From Mimachlamys varia (lineage: Eukaryota > Mollusca > Bivalvia > Pectinida > Pectinidae), in the NCBI GenBank assembly GCA_947623455.1, contig OX392527.1, positions 7,374,001 to 7,438,000 on the forward strand: a stretch of 64,000 bases of DNA, written 5' to 3'. Below, in pieces: positions 54,191 to 64,000 of this stretch. Made by a program: the position numbers and the translations under genes. Position 1 is the first letter of the stretch, and every line of letters begins with the position of its first letter. Under the pieces are notes generated by a model. It was not told the DNA's origin and ran no database searches. It worked only from the letters and a program-made list of their open reading frames with translations.

Positions 54191-56891
54191 TCTCATTGTA
54201 ACCATAGATACTTGGTAGGTTTCACTGTAACCATAGATACCTGGTAGGTTTCACTGTAATAGATACCTGACAGGTCACACTGTAACCATAGAAACCTGAC
54301 AGGTCTCATTGTAACCATAGATACCTGGTAGGTTTCAATGTAACCATAGATACCTGGTAGGTTTCACTTTAACCATAGATACCTGGTAGGTTTCACTGTA
54401 ATAGATACCTGATAGGTTTCACTGTTACCATAGGTACCTGGTAGGTTTCACTGTAATAGATACCTGGTAGGTTTCACTGTAATAGATACCTGGTAGGTTT
54501 CACTTTAACCATAGATACCTGACAGGTCTCACTGTAACCATAGATACCTGGTAGGTTTCACTGTAACCATAGATACCTGGTAGGTTTCACTGTAATAGAT
54601 ACCTGACAGGTCGCACTGTAACCATAGATACCTGACAGGTCTCACTGTAACCATAGATACCTGGTAGGTTTCACTGTAACCTTAGATACCTGGTAGGTTT
54701 CACTTTAACCATAGATACCTGGTAGGTTTCATTGTAACCATAGATACCTGGTAGGTTTCACTGTAATAGATACCTGACAGGTCGCACTGTAACCATAGAT
54801 ACCTGACAGGTTTCACTGTAACCATAGATACCTGGTAGGTTTCACTGTAACCATAGATACCTGGTAGGTTTCACTTTAACCATAGATACCTGATAGGTCT
54901 AACTGTAACTATAGATACCTGATAGGCCTCACTGTAACTATAGATACCTAACAGGTTTCACTGTAACCATAGATACCTGATAGGTTTCACTGTAACCATA
55001 GGTACCTGATAGGTCTAACTGTAACTATAGATACCTGATAGGTCTAACTATAACCATAGATACCTGATAGGTCTAACTGTAACTATAGATACCTGATAGG
55101 TCTCATTGTAACCATAGATACTTGGTAGGTTTCACTGTAACCATAGATACCTGGTAGGTTTCACTGTAATAGATACCTGACAGGTCACACTGTAACCATA
55201 GAAACCTGACAGGTCTCATTGTAACCATAGATACCTGGTAGGTTTCAATGTAACCATAGATACCTGGTAGGTTTCACTTTAACCATAGATACCTGGTAGG
55301 TTTCACTGTAATAGATACCTGATAGGTTTCACTGTTACCATAGGTACCTGGTAGGTTTCACTGTAATAGATACCTGGTAGGTTTCGCTGTAATAGATACC
55401 TGGTAGGTTTCACTTTAACCATAGATACCTGACAGGTCTCACTGTAACCATAGATACCTGGTAGGTTTCACTGTAACCATAGATACCTGGTAGGTTTCAC
55501 TGTAATAGATACCTGACAGGTCGCACTGTAACCATAGATACCTGACAGGTCTCACTGTAACCATAGATACCTGGTAGGTTTCACTGTAACCTTAGATACC
55601 TGGTAGGTTTCACTTTAACCATAGATACCTGGTAGGTTTCATTGTAACCATAGATACCTGGTAGGTTTCACTGTAATAGATACCTGACAGGTCGCACTGT
55701 AACCATAGATACCTGACAGGTTTCACTGTAACCATAGATACCTGGTAGGTTTCACTGTAACCATAGATACCTGGTAGGTTTCACTTTAACCATAGATACC
55801 TGATAGGTCTAACTGTAACTATAGATACCTGATAGGCCTCACTGTAACTATAGATACCTAACAGGTTTCACTGTAACCATAGATACCTGATAGGTTTCAC
55901 TGTAACCATAGGTACCTGATAGGTCTAACTGTAACTATAGATACCTGATAGGTCTAACTATAACCATAGATACCTGATAGGTCTAACTGTAACTATAGAT
56001 ACCTGATAGGTCTCATTGTAACCATAGATACTTGGTAGGTTTCACTGTAACCATAGATACCTGGTAGGTTTCACTGTAATAGATACCTGACAGGTCACAC
56101 TGTAACCATAGAAACCTGACAGGTCTCATTGTAACCATAGATACCTGGTAGGTTTCACTTTAACCATAGATACCTGGTAGGTTTCACTGTAATAGATACC
56201 TGATAGGTTTCACTGTTACCATAGGTACCTGGTAGGTTTCACTGTAATAGATACCTGGTAGGTTTCACTGTAATAGATACCTGGTAGGTTTCACTTTAAC
56301 CATAGATACCTGACAGGTCTCACTGTAACCATAGATACCTGGTAGGTTTCACTGTAACCATAGATACCTGGTAGGTTTCACTGTAATAGATACCTGACAG
56401 GTCGCACTGTAACCATAGATACCTGACAGGTCTCACTGTAACCATAGATACCTGGTAGGTTTCACTGTAACCTTAGATACCTGGTAGGTTTCACTTTAAC
56501 CATAGATACCTGGTAGGTTTCATTGTAACCATAGATACCTGGTAGGTTTCACTGTAATAGATACCTGACAGGTCGCACTGTAACCATAGATACCTGACAG
56601 GTTTCACTGTAACCATAGATACCTGGTAGGTTTCACTGTAACCATAGATACCTGGTAGGTTTCACTTTAACCATAGATACCTGATAGGTCTAACTGTAAC
56701 TATAGATACCTGATAGGCCTCACTGTAACTATAGATACCTAACAGGTTTCACTGTAACCATAGATACCTGATAGGTTTCACTGTAACCATAGGTACCTGA
56801 TAGGTCTAACTGTAACTATAGATACCTGATAGGTCTAACTATAACCATAGATACCTGATAGGTCTAACTGTAACTATAGATACCTGATAGG
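54191..56891. repeat. 910-bp higher-order repeat in the 29-bp array, three copies
   Basis: The same ordered set of variants, including 26-bp units, a GAAACCTGAC unit and a GGTCGCACTG unit, starts at 54191, 55101 and 56011 with lengths 910, 910 and 881 bp. Copy 3 lacks exactly one 29-bp unit (the TTTCAATGTAACC one). Copy 2 has a private CGCTG near 55385. Confidence 0.88.
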
Positions 56892-57130
56892 TCTCACTGT
56901 AACCATAGATACCTGGTATTGCCTCACTGTAACCATAGATTCCTGGTAGGTTTCACTGTAAACATAGATACCTGATAGGCCTCACTGTAACCATAGATAC
57001 CTGACAGGTTTCACTGTAACCATAGATACCTGATAGGTTTCACTGTAAACATCGATACCTGATAGGCCTCACTGTAACCATAGATACCTGACAGGTTTCA
57101 CTGTAACCATAGATACCTGACAGGTCTCAC

Positions 57131-58465
57131 TGTAAACATAGATACCTGATAGGCCTCACTGTAACCATATATACCTGACAGGTTTCACTTTAACCATAAA
57201 TACCTGATAGGTCTCACTGTAACCATAGATACCTGACAGGTTTCACAGTAACCATAAATACCTGATACATGTAGGTCTCACTGTAACCATAGATACCTGA
57301 CAGGTTTCACTGTAACCATAAATACCTGATAGGTCTCACTGTTACCATAGATACCTGACAGGTCTCACTGTAACCATAGATACCTGACAGGTTTCACTGT
57401 AACCATAGACACATGACAGTCCTCACTGTAACCATAGATACCTGATAGGTCTCATTGTAACCATAGATACCTGATAGGTTTCACTGTAAACATAGATACC
57501 TGATAGGCCTCACTGTAACCATATATACCTGATAGATCTCACTGTAACCATAGATACCTGGTAGGTTTCACTATAACCATAGATACCTGATAGGTTTCAC
57601 TGTAACCATAGATACCTGACAGGTTTCACTATAACCATAGATACCTGGTAGGTTTCACTATAACTATAGATACCTGCTAGGCCTCACTGTAACCATAGAT
57701 ACCTGATAGATCTCACTGTAACCATAGATACCTGGTAGGTTTCACAGTAACCATAGATTCCTGGTAGGTTTCACTGTAAACATAGATACCTGATAGGCCT
57801 CACTGTAACCATATATACCTGACAGGTTTCACTTTAACCATAAATACCTGATAGGTCTCACTGTAACCATAGATACCTGACAGGTTTCACAGTAACCATA
57901 AATACCTGATAGGTCTCACTGTAACCATAGATACCTGACAGGTTTCACTGTAACCATAAATACCTGATAGGTCTCACTGTAACCATAGATACCTGACAGG
58001 TCTCACTGTAACCATAGATACCTGACAGGTTTCACTGTAACCATAGACACATGACAGTCCTCACTGTAACCATAGATACCTGATAGGTCTCATTGTAACC
58101 ATAGATACCTGATAGGTTTCACTGTAAACATAGATACCTGATAGGCCTCACTGTAACCATATATACCTGATAGATCTCACTGTAACCATAGATACCTGGT
58201 AGGTTTCACTATAACCATAGATACCTGATAGGTTTCACTGTAACCATAGATACCTGACAGGTTTCACTATAACCATAGATACCTGGTAGGTTTCACTATA
58301 ACTATAGATACCTGCTAGGCCTCACTGTAACCATAGATACCTGATAGATCTCACTGTAACCATAGATACCTGGTAGGTTTCACAGTAACCATAGATTCCT
58401 GGTAGGTTTCACTGTAAACATAGATACCTGATAGGCCTCACTGTAACCATATATACCTGACAGGT
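57131..58465. repeat. 638/644-bp duplicated block in the 29-bp array
   Basis: A 22-unit block recurs in tandem. Anchors are ATATATACCTGACAGG (57167, 57811) and AGACACATGACAGTCC (57407, 58045). The offset is 644 bp before and 638 bp (22 x 29) after a 6-bp CATGTA insertion near 57268 that only copy 1 carries. Confidence 0.82.
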
Positions 58466-61117
58466 TTCACTGTAACCATAGATACCTGCTAGGCCTCACT
58501 GTAACCATAGATACCTGACAGGTTTCACTGTAAACATAGATACCTGATAGATCTCACTGTAACCATAGATACCTGGTAGGTTTCACTGTAACCATAGATT
58601 CCTGGTAGGTTTCACTGTAAACATAGATACCTGATAGGCCTCACTGTAACCATAGATACCTGACAGGTTTCACTGTAACCATAGATACCTGATAGGCCTC
58701 ACTGTAACCATAAATACCTGATAGGCCTCACTGTTACCATTAATACCTGACAGGTTTCACTGTAAACATAGATACCTGGTAGGTTTCACTATAACCATAG
58801 ATACCTGACAGATTTCACTGTCAACATAGATACCTGATAGGTTTCACTGTAAACATAGTTACCTGATAGGCCTCACTGTAACCATAGATACCTGATAGGT
58901 CTCACTGTAACCATAGATACCTGATAGGTTTCACTGTAAACATAGATACCTGATAGGCCTCACTGTAACCATATATACCTGACAGGTTTCACTGTAACCA
59001 TAAATACCTGATAGGTCTCACTGTAACCATAGATACCTGACAGGTTTCACTGTAACCATAGATACCTGACAGGTTTCACTGTAACCATAAATACCTGATA
59101 GGTCTCACTGTAACCATAGATACCTGACAGGTTTCACTGTAACTATAGATACCTGACAGGTCTCACTGTAACCATAGATACCTGACAGGTTTCACTGTAA
59201 CCATAGACACCTGACAGTCCTCACTGTAACCATAGATACCTGATAGGTCTCATTGTAACCATAGATACCTGATAGGTCTTTTTGTAACCATAGATACCTG
59301 ACAAGTCTCACTGTAACCATAGATACCTGATAGGCCTCACTGTAACCATAGATACCTGATAGGTCTCATTGTAACCATAGATACCTGATAGGTCTTTTTG
59401 TAACCATAGATACCTGACAAGTCTCACTGTAACCATAGATACCTGATAGGCCTCACTATAACTATAGATACCTGATAGGTCTCACTGTAACTATAGATAC
59501 CTGATAGGTCTCACTGTAACCATAGATACCTGATAGATCTCACTGTAACCATAGATACCTGGTAGGTTTCACTGTAACCATAAATACCTGGTAGGTATCA
59601 CTGTAACCATAGATACCTGACAGGTTTCACTGTAATAGATACCTGACAGGTCTCCCTGTAACCATAAATACCTGACAGGTTTCACTGTAAACATAGATAC
59701 CTGACAGGTTTCACTGTAACCATAGATACCTGACAAGTTTCACTGTAACTATAGGTACCTGACAGGTCTCACTGTAACCATAGATACCTGACAGGTTTCA
59801 CTGTAACCATAGACACCTGATAGGTCTCACTGTAACCATAGATACCTGACAGATTTCACTGTAAACATAGATACCTGATAGATTTCACTGTAAACATAGT
59901 TACCTGATAGGCCTCACTGTAACCATAGATACCTGATAGGTCTCACTGTAACCATAGATACCTGATAGGTTTCACTGTAAACATAGATACCTGATAGGCC
60001 TCACTGTAACCATATATACCTGATAGGTCTCACTGTAACCATAGATACCTGACAGGTTTCACTGTAACCATAAATACCTGATAGGTCTCACTGTAACCAT
60101 AGATACCTGACAGGTTTCACTGTAACTATAGATACCTGACAGGTCTCACTGTAACCATAGATACCTGACAGGTTTCACTGTAACCATAGACACCTGACAG
60201 TCCTCACTGTAACCATAGATACCTGATAGATCTCATTGTAACCATAGATACCTGATAGGTCTTTTTGAAACCATAGATACCTGCCAAGTCTCACTGTAAC
60301 CATAGATACCTGATGGGCCTCACTGTAACCATAGGTACCTGATAGGCTTCACTATAACTATAGATACCTGATAGGTCTCACTGTAACTATAGATACCTGA
60401 TAGGTCTCACTGTAACAATAGATACCTGATAGATCTCACTGTAACCATAGTTACCTGGTAGGTTTCACTATTACCATAAATACCTGGTAGGTTTCACTGT
60501 AATAGATACCTGACAGGTTTCACTGTAATAGATACCTGACAGGTCTCCCTGTAACCATAAATACCTGACAGGTTTCACTGTAAACATAGATACCTGACAG
60601 GTCTCACTGTAACTATAGGTACCTGACAGGTCTCACTGTAACCATAGATACCTGACAGGTTTCACTGTAACCATAGATACCTGACAAGTTTCACTGTAAC
60701 TATAGGTACCTGACAGGTTTCACTGTAACCATAGACACCTGATAGGTCTCACTGTAACAATAGATACCTTATAGGTCTCATTGTAACCATAAATACCTGA
60801 TAGGTCTTTTTGTAACCATAGATACCTGATAGGTCTCACTGTAACCATAGATACCTGACAGGTCTCACTGTAACTATAGGTACCTGACAGGTCTCACTGT
60901 AACCATAGATACCTGATAGGCCTCACTGTAACCATAAATACCTGATAGGCCTCACTGTAACCATAGATACCTGACAGGTCTCACTGTAACCATAGATACC
61001 TGATAGACGTCACTGTTACTATAGATATACCTGATAGGTCTCAATGTAATCATAGATACCTGATAGGTCTCATTGTAACCATAGATACCTAATAGGCCTC
61101 ACTGTAACCATAGATAC
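58466..61117. repeat. Exon-proximal, more diverse part of the 29-bp array
   Basis: The 29-bp units continue with more varied substitutions (GGTCTTTTTGTAACC, AGACACCTGACAGTCC, CTCCCTGTAACC). Partial higher-order similarity remains, for example between about 58.97-59.3 kb and 60.0-60.3 kb. The units nearest the exon read AGGCCTCACTGTAACC like the exon itself (GAGGCCT), as expected at the source end. No gene in this part. Confidence 0.75.
61110..61117 (-). other. 5' splice site after exon 61222-61118
   Basis: On minus TATCAG is followed by GTATCTATGG. The same decamer recurs in most of the 29-bp units downstream, so choice of the first copy cannot rest on the decamer alone. Confidence 0.7.
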
Positions 61118-61222
61118 CTGATAGGCCTCACTGTAGCAGTTGAGCAGCTGACCCTGGTCATACAACATCTTTTCAAAGTGAGGCACATGCCAGAACTTGT
61201 CCGTGGAGTATCTGTGGAATCC
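61118..61222 (-). CDS. SPATA20: SPATA20 exon: GFHRYS...[12 protein letters not shown] motif
   Basis: 105 nt, 35 codons, phase 0 at both ends. It follows GTTCTGGATGTTACAG and precedes GTATCT. The translation contains [18 protein letters not shown] and then [29 protein letters not shown] is the most recognisable signature of the SPATA20/YyaL (DUF255) family, and the GFHRYS element directly continues the GGIYDHVSQ end of the preceding exon. Residues of this conserved loop face the central cavity of the toroid in related folds; a catalytic role is not established. The last 18 nt (YSEAYQ) seed the 29-bp array. The other minus-strand frame through this exon is open but not homologous to anything I recognise. 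Confidence 0.9.
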
Positions 61223-61404
61223 CTGTAACATCCAGAACAACACAACAAGTGAAATCCATGTTTCTTCATCTTGTCACGAATCACCATTGTTATTTATGAT
61301 TGTAACCTACTTATGTTCTGAGGATAAAAAAAGCCTTTCTTGAATCGATCAATTTTTTGTACAATTTTGAAAAAGAAAATATTGTATGGAATAGAAGACA
61401 GGCA
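61223..61404 (-). other. Unique intron sequence with splice acceptor
   Basis: It separates the 51-bp array from the next exon. On minus it continues GTGCCTGTCTTCTATTCC after the last array donor and ends with a pyrimidine-rich TTGTTGTGTTGTTCTGG then ATGTTACAG. An in-frame stop (AATTGA) lies about 60 nt in, so retention would truncate the protein. No other feature seen. Confidence 0.8.
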
Positions 61405-62475
61405 CACTAACCTGTGACACATGGTCGTAGACGCCGCCCTTGGCCATGCTGGTTACACTAACCTGTGACACATGGTCGTAGACGCCGCCCTTAGCCATGC
61501 TGGTTACACTAACCTGTGACACATGGTCGTAGACGCCGCCCTTAGCCATGCTGGTAACACTAACCTGTGACACATGGTCGTAGACGCCGCCCTTAGCCAT
61601 GCTGGTTACTCTAACCTGTGACACATGGTCGTAGATGCCGCCCTTAGCCATGCTGGTTACACTAACCTGTGACACATGGTCGTAGATGCCACCCTTAGCC
61701 ATGCTGGTTACACTAACCTGTGACACATGGTCGTAGATGCCACCCTTAGCCATGCTGGTTACACTAACCTGTGACACATGGTCGTAGACGCCGCCCTTAG
61801 CCATGCTGGTTACACTAACCTGTGACACATGGTCGTAGATGCCGCCCTTAGCCATGCTGGTTACACTAACCTGTGACACATGGTCGTAGATGCCGCCCTT
61901 AGCCATGCTGGTTACACTAACCTGTGACACATGGTCGTAGATGCCGCCCTTAGCCATGCTGGTTACACTAACCTGTGACACATGGTCGTAGACGCCGCCC
62001 TTAGCCATGCTGGTTACACTGACCTGTGACACATGGTCGTAGACGCCGCCCTTGGCCATGCTGGTTACACTAACCTGTGACACATGGTCGTAGACGCCGC
62101 CCTTGGCCATGCTGGTTACACTAACCTGTGACACATGGTCGTAGACGCCGCCCTTGGCCATGCTGGTAACACTAACCTGTGACACATGGTCGTAGACGCC
62201 GCCCTTAGCCATGCTGGTTACACTAACCTGTGACACATGGTCGTAGACGCCGCCCTTGGCCATGCTGGTTACACTAACCTGTGACACATGGTCGTAGACG
62301 CCGCCCTTAGCCATGCTGGTTACACTAACCTGTGACACATGGTCGTAGACGCCTCCCTTAGCCATGCTGGTTACACTAACCTGTGACACATGGTCGTAGA
62401 CGCCGCCCTTAGCCATGCTGGTTACACTAACCTGTGACACATGGTCGTAGATGCCGCCCTTAGCCATGCTGGTTA
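61405..62475 (-). repeat. 51-bp array, 21 exact-length units, open in the exon's reading frame
   Basis: Each unit is the last 44 nt of the exon (TAACCAGCATGGC to CATGTGTCACAG) plus the first 7 nt of intron (GTTAGTG). There are 21 units, all 51 bp, from the exon copy down to 61405. Because 51 is a multiple of 3, read-through encodes TSMAKGGVYDHVSQVSV repeats without a stop. Unit differences in the exon-derived part are GCT/GCC, GGC/GGT and GGC/GGA (silent) and GTC/ATC (Val/Ile). The intron-derived part varies as GTA/GTT, GTT/GTC and one AGT to AGA. Twenty of 21 donor copies read GTTAGT (one GTTAGA); one near 62020 has GTCAGT. Any of the donors could in principle end the exon, changing the protein by multiples of 17 residues. 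Whether the array is spliced out or translated cannot be decided from sequence. Confidence 0.93.
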
Positions 62476-62562
62476 AGGTGAAAAGGCATTCTTCAAGAGC
62501 TTTCTCACCCTCCTCTGTTGAGGAATTGTTGGCATAGTAACGTAACATGAAGTTCAAATTTA
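62432..62562 (-). CDS. SPATA20: SPATA20 exon: LNFMLRYYAN...SMAKGGIYDHVSQ
   Basis: 131 nt if the first donor is used, entered in phase 1 (codon G|TA) after TCTATATTTACAG and left in phase 0. The translation reads (V)NLNFMLRYYANNSSTEE, then GEKALEECLFTLTSMAKG and GIYDHVSQ. This matches the family segment just after the APKFP-like stretch and just before GFHRYS, ending in the conserved GGIYD(H/Q)V. The upstream ATG that opens the frame at 62587 is intronic and not a start. If later donors are used the exon extends to as far as 61412 and adds up to 340 residues (20 x 17) between GGIYDHVSQ and GFHRYS, which would be an unusual insertion in a conserved loop. Confidence 0.87.
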
Positions 62563-62582
62563 CTGTAAATATAGACAGAACA
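62563..62582 (-). other. Splice acceptor before exon 62562-62432
   Basis: On minus, GTTCTGTCTATATTTACAG precedes TAAATTTGAAC. The site restores a Val codon whose first base, G, must come from the exon beyond 64000. Confidence 0.75.
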
Positions 62583-62817
62583 TCCATAAGTATTTTTCAA
62601 AAGTATATAATTTGCTTATTAAATAACACAGCAAGCTGAAGCAAATAATTCACCTAGATTTTAATATTAATACAATAGTTGTGGATAGTTAACTGGTATG
62701 TAACCTGTATGTATCAAACTTTAATTATCACTATGAATAGCAACCATGTATACATAAAAGTGATAAATCACCACAAAAACATGTACAAAGTACACAACAT
62801 GCTCGTCAGGCCTGTGC
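62583..62817. other. Unique AT-rich intron sequence
   Basis: About 235 bp without repeats or coding potential that I can support, between the acceptor and the 34-bp array. Confidence 0.7.
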
Positions 62818-64000
62818 ACCCCCTGCCCCTCCTACAATGTATTTATACACCACCCATTGACCCTCCTACACTGTATTTATACACCACCCACTGCCCCTCC
62901 TACACTGTAGTCATACACTCACTGCCCCTCCTACACCGTAGTCATAAATCCACTGCCCCTCCTACACCTGAATTTATACACCATCCACTGCCCCTCCTAC
63001 ACTGTATTTATACACCACCCACTGCCCCTCCTACACTGTAGTCATACATCCACTGCCCCTCCTACACTGTATTTATACACCACCCACTGCCCTTCCTACA
63101 CTGTATTTATACACCACCCACTGCCCCTCCTACACTGTATTTATACACCACCCACTGCCCCTCCTACACTGTATTTATACACCACCCACTGCCCCTCCTA
63201 CACTGTATTTATACACCACCCACTGCCCCTCCTACACTGTATTTATACACCACCCACTGCTCTTCCTACACTGTATTTATACACCACCCACTGCCCCTCC
63301 TACACTGTATTTATACACCACCCACTGCCCCTCCTACACTGAATTTATACATCACCCACTGCCCCTCCTACACTGTATTTATACATCACCGACTGCCCCT
63401 CCTACACTGTAGTCATACACCCACTGCCCCTCCTACACTGTATTTATACACCACCCACTGCTCTTCCTACACTGTATTTATACACCACCCACTGCTCTTC
63501 CTACACTGTATTTATACACCACCCACTGCCCCTCCTACACTGTATTTATACACCACCCACTGCCCTTCCCATACTGTAGTCATACACCCACTCTCCCTCC
63601 TACACTGTATTTATACACCACCCACTGCCCCTCCTACACTGTATTTATACACCACCCACTGCCCCTTCTACACTGTATTTATACACCACCCACTGCCCCT
63701 CCTACACTGTATTTATACACCACCCACTGCCCCTCCTACACTGTATTTATACACCACCCACTGCCCCTCCTACACTGTATTTATACACCACCCACTGCTC
63801 CTCCTACATTGTAGTCATACACCCACTTCCCCTCCTACACTGTAGTCATACACCCACTGCTCCTCCTACACTGTATTTATACACCACCCACTGCTCTTCC
63901 TACACTGTATTTATACACCACCCACTGCCCCTCCTACACTGTATTTATACACCACCCGCTGCTCCTCCTACACTGTAGTCATACACCCACTGCCCCTCCT
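62818..64000. repeat. 34/31-bp tandem array running off the right edge
   Basis: About 35 units: a 34-bp form (plus: CTGCCCCTCCTACACTGTAT then TTATACACCACCCA) and a 31-bp form with GTAGTCATACACCCA in the second half, intermixed. It lies in the intron upstream of the exon at 62562. On minus each 34-bp unit reads GGTGTATAAATACAGTGTAG, which includes TATAAATA. A plus-strand frame is open through a few units (for example 62679-63041) but has no homology I recognise. By analogy with the other arrays the source may be the exon beyond 64000, but the unit does not resemble the expected APKFP-type exon end. Confidence 0.88.

Larger units (their letters stand above)
54101..61135 (-). repeat. 29-bp tandem array built from exon end plus splice donor
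   Basis: About 240 direct copies of a 29-bp unit (plus: TCACTGTAACCATAGATACC then TGATAGGTC or a variant) fill the intron. On minus the unit is TACAGTGAGGCCTATCAG, exactly the last 18 nt of the exon at 61222-61118, plus GTATCTATGGT, the first 11 nt of the intron. The array begins inside the exon and is continuous with it. Nearly all units keep CAGGTATC, so nearly all carry the donor sequence. A 26-bp variant lacks CCA (GTAATAGATACC). Because 29 is not a multiple of 3, reading past the first donor meets a stop (TTACAGTGA) within the second unit. There are no spacers between copies. Confidence 0.93.
1..64000 (-). other. SPATA20: Interior segment of a SPATA20-like gene (three exons, four introns)
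   Basis: Three minus-strand exons (62562-62432, 61222-61118, 54059-53985) have proper AG/GT borders and compatible phases (1-0, 0-0, 0-0). They translate in series into a continuous stretch of the SPATA20/YyaL family. Family members have an N-terminal thioredoxin-like domain followed by an alpha/alpha toroid resembling six-hairpin glycosidases; the exons here cover the start of that toroid. The vertebrate protein is known mainly from spermatids and its biochemical activity is unsettled. The N-terminal exons should lie to the right of 64000 and the remaining C-terminal exons to the left of position 1. The transcript crosses at least 62 kb of repeat in this window. Confidence 0.82.

Noticed and set aside
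54101..61135. CRISPR array (29-bp direct repeats)
   Set aside because: Copies abut with no spacers, and the unit is the exon end plus donor of an animal gene; no cas genes.
61099..61287. 62-residue minus-strand reading frame
   Set aside because: Overlaps the SPATA20 exon in a different frame; the frame with GFHRYS and FEKMLYDQ is the conserved one.
61349..62587. Stand-alone gene for a 412-residue repeat protein
   Set aside because: Its ATG and first residues lie in intron sequence upstream of an acceptor; the frame is the SPATA20 exon plus the 51-bp array, and its end lies in the next intron.
62679..63041. 120-residue plus-strand frame
   Set aside because: Low-complexity translation of the 34-bp array (TPPTAPPTL-like) with no homology recognised.
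1..64000. Transposons, retroviral remnants, tRNA or rRNA genes
   Set aside because: No terminal repeats, transposase or polymerase motifs, or RNA gene boxes found; non-repeat sequence totals under 1 kb.

Overview
The window is the interior of one animal gene read on the minus strand, with its introns inflated by tandem repeats. Three short exons join in frame and match the start of the C-terminal six-hairpin-glycosidase-like part of SPATA20 (thioredoxin-domain/DUF255 family, bacterial relatives YyaL). They are 62562-62432, 61222-61118 and 54059-53985. In order they carry the hallmarks [32 protein letters not shown] and YAEVARNIVEYVTRDL. Upstream exons lie beyond 64000. The next exon, expected to encode a GGFYSAEDADS-like motif, lies to the left of position 1. 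No other gene, RNA gene or transposon is recognisable.

The remaining ~98% is tandem repeat, and its origin is the main result. Each of the three 5' splice sites (exon end plus intron start) has been copied head-to-tail on the spot. Exon 62562-62432 gives a 51-bp unit (last 44 nt of exon + first 7 nt of intron, 21 copies, one continuous open frame). Exon 61222-61118 gives a 29-bp unit (18 + 11 nt, ~240 copies, 7 kb). Exon 54059-53985 gives an 83-bp unit (50 + 33 nt). A 3-bp-shorter, 80-bp derivative of that unit has expanded to ~675 copies filling 1-53984 and running off the left edge. So every unit contains a copy, intact or decayed, of the splice donor beside which it sits.

Layout, left to right: 1-53984, 80-bp satellite with higher-order periods of ~2.9-3.0 kb (left) and ~3.7-4.0 kb (36.9-46.5 kb); 53985-54059, exon; 54060-54100, the only unique intron sequence there; 54101-61135, 29-bp array with 910-bp and 638-bp higher-order repeats; 61118-61222, exon; 61223-61404, unique intron; 61405-62475, 51-bp array; 62432-62562, exon; 62563-62817, unique AT-rich intron; 62818-64000, a 34/31-bp array whose source is not visible.

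Organism: a metazoan (spliceosomal introns, SPATA20). Minisatellites that span exon-intron junctions ('mirages') have, as I recall, been reported in amphioxus at the Adh locus, so a cephalochordate is my best guess. This rests on memory and analogy, not on a search.
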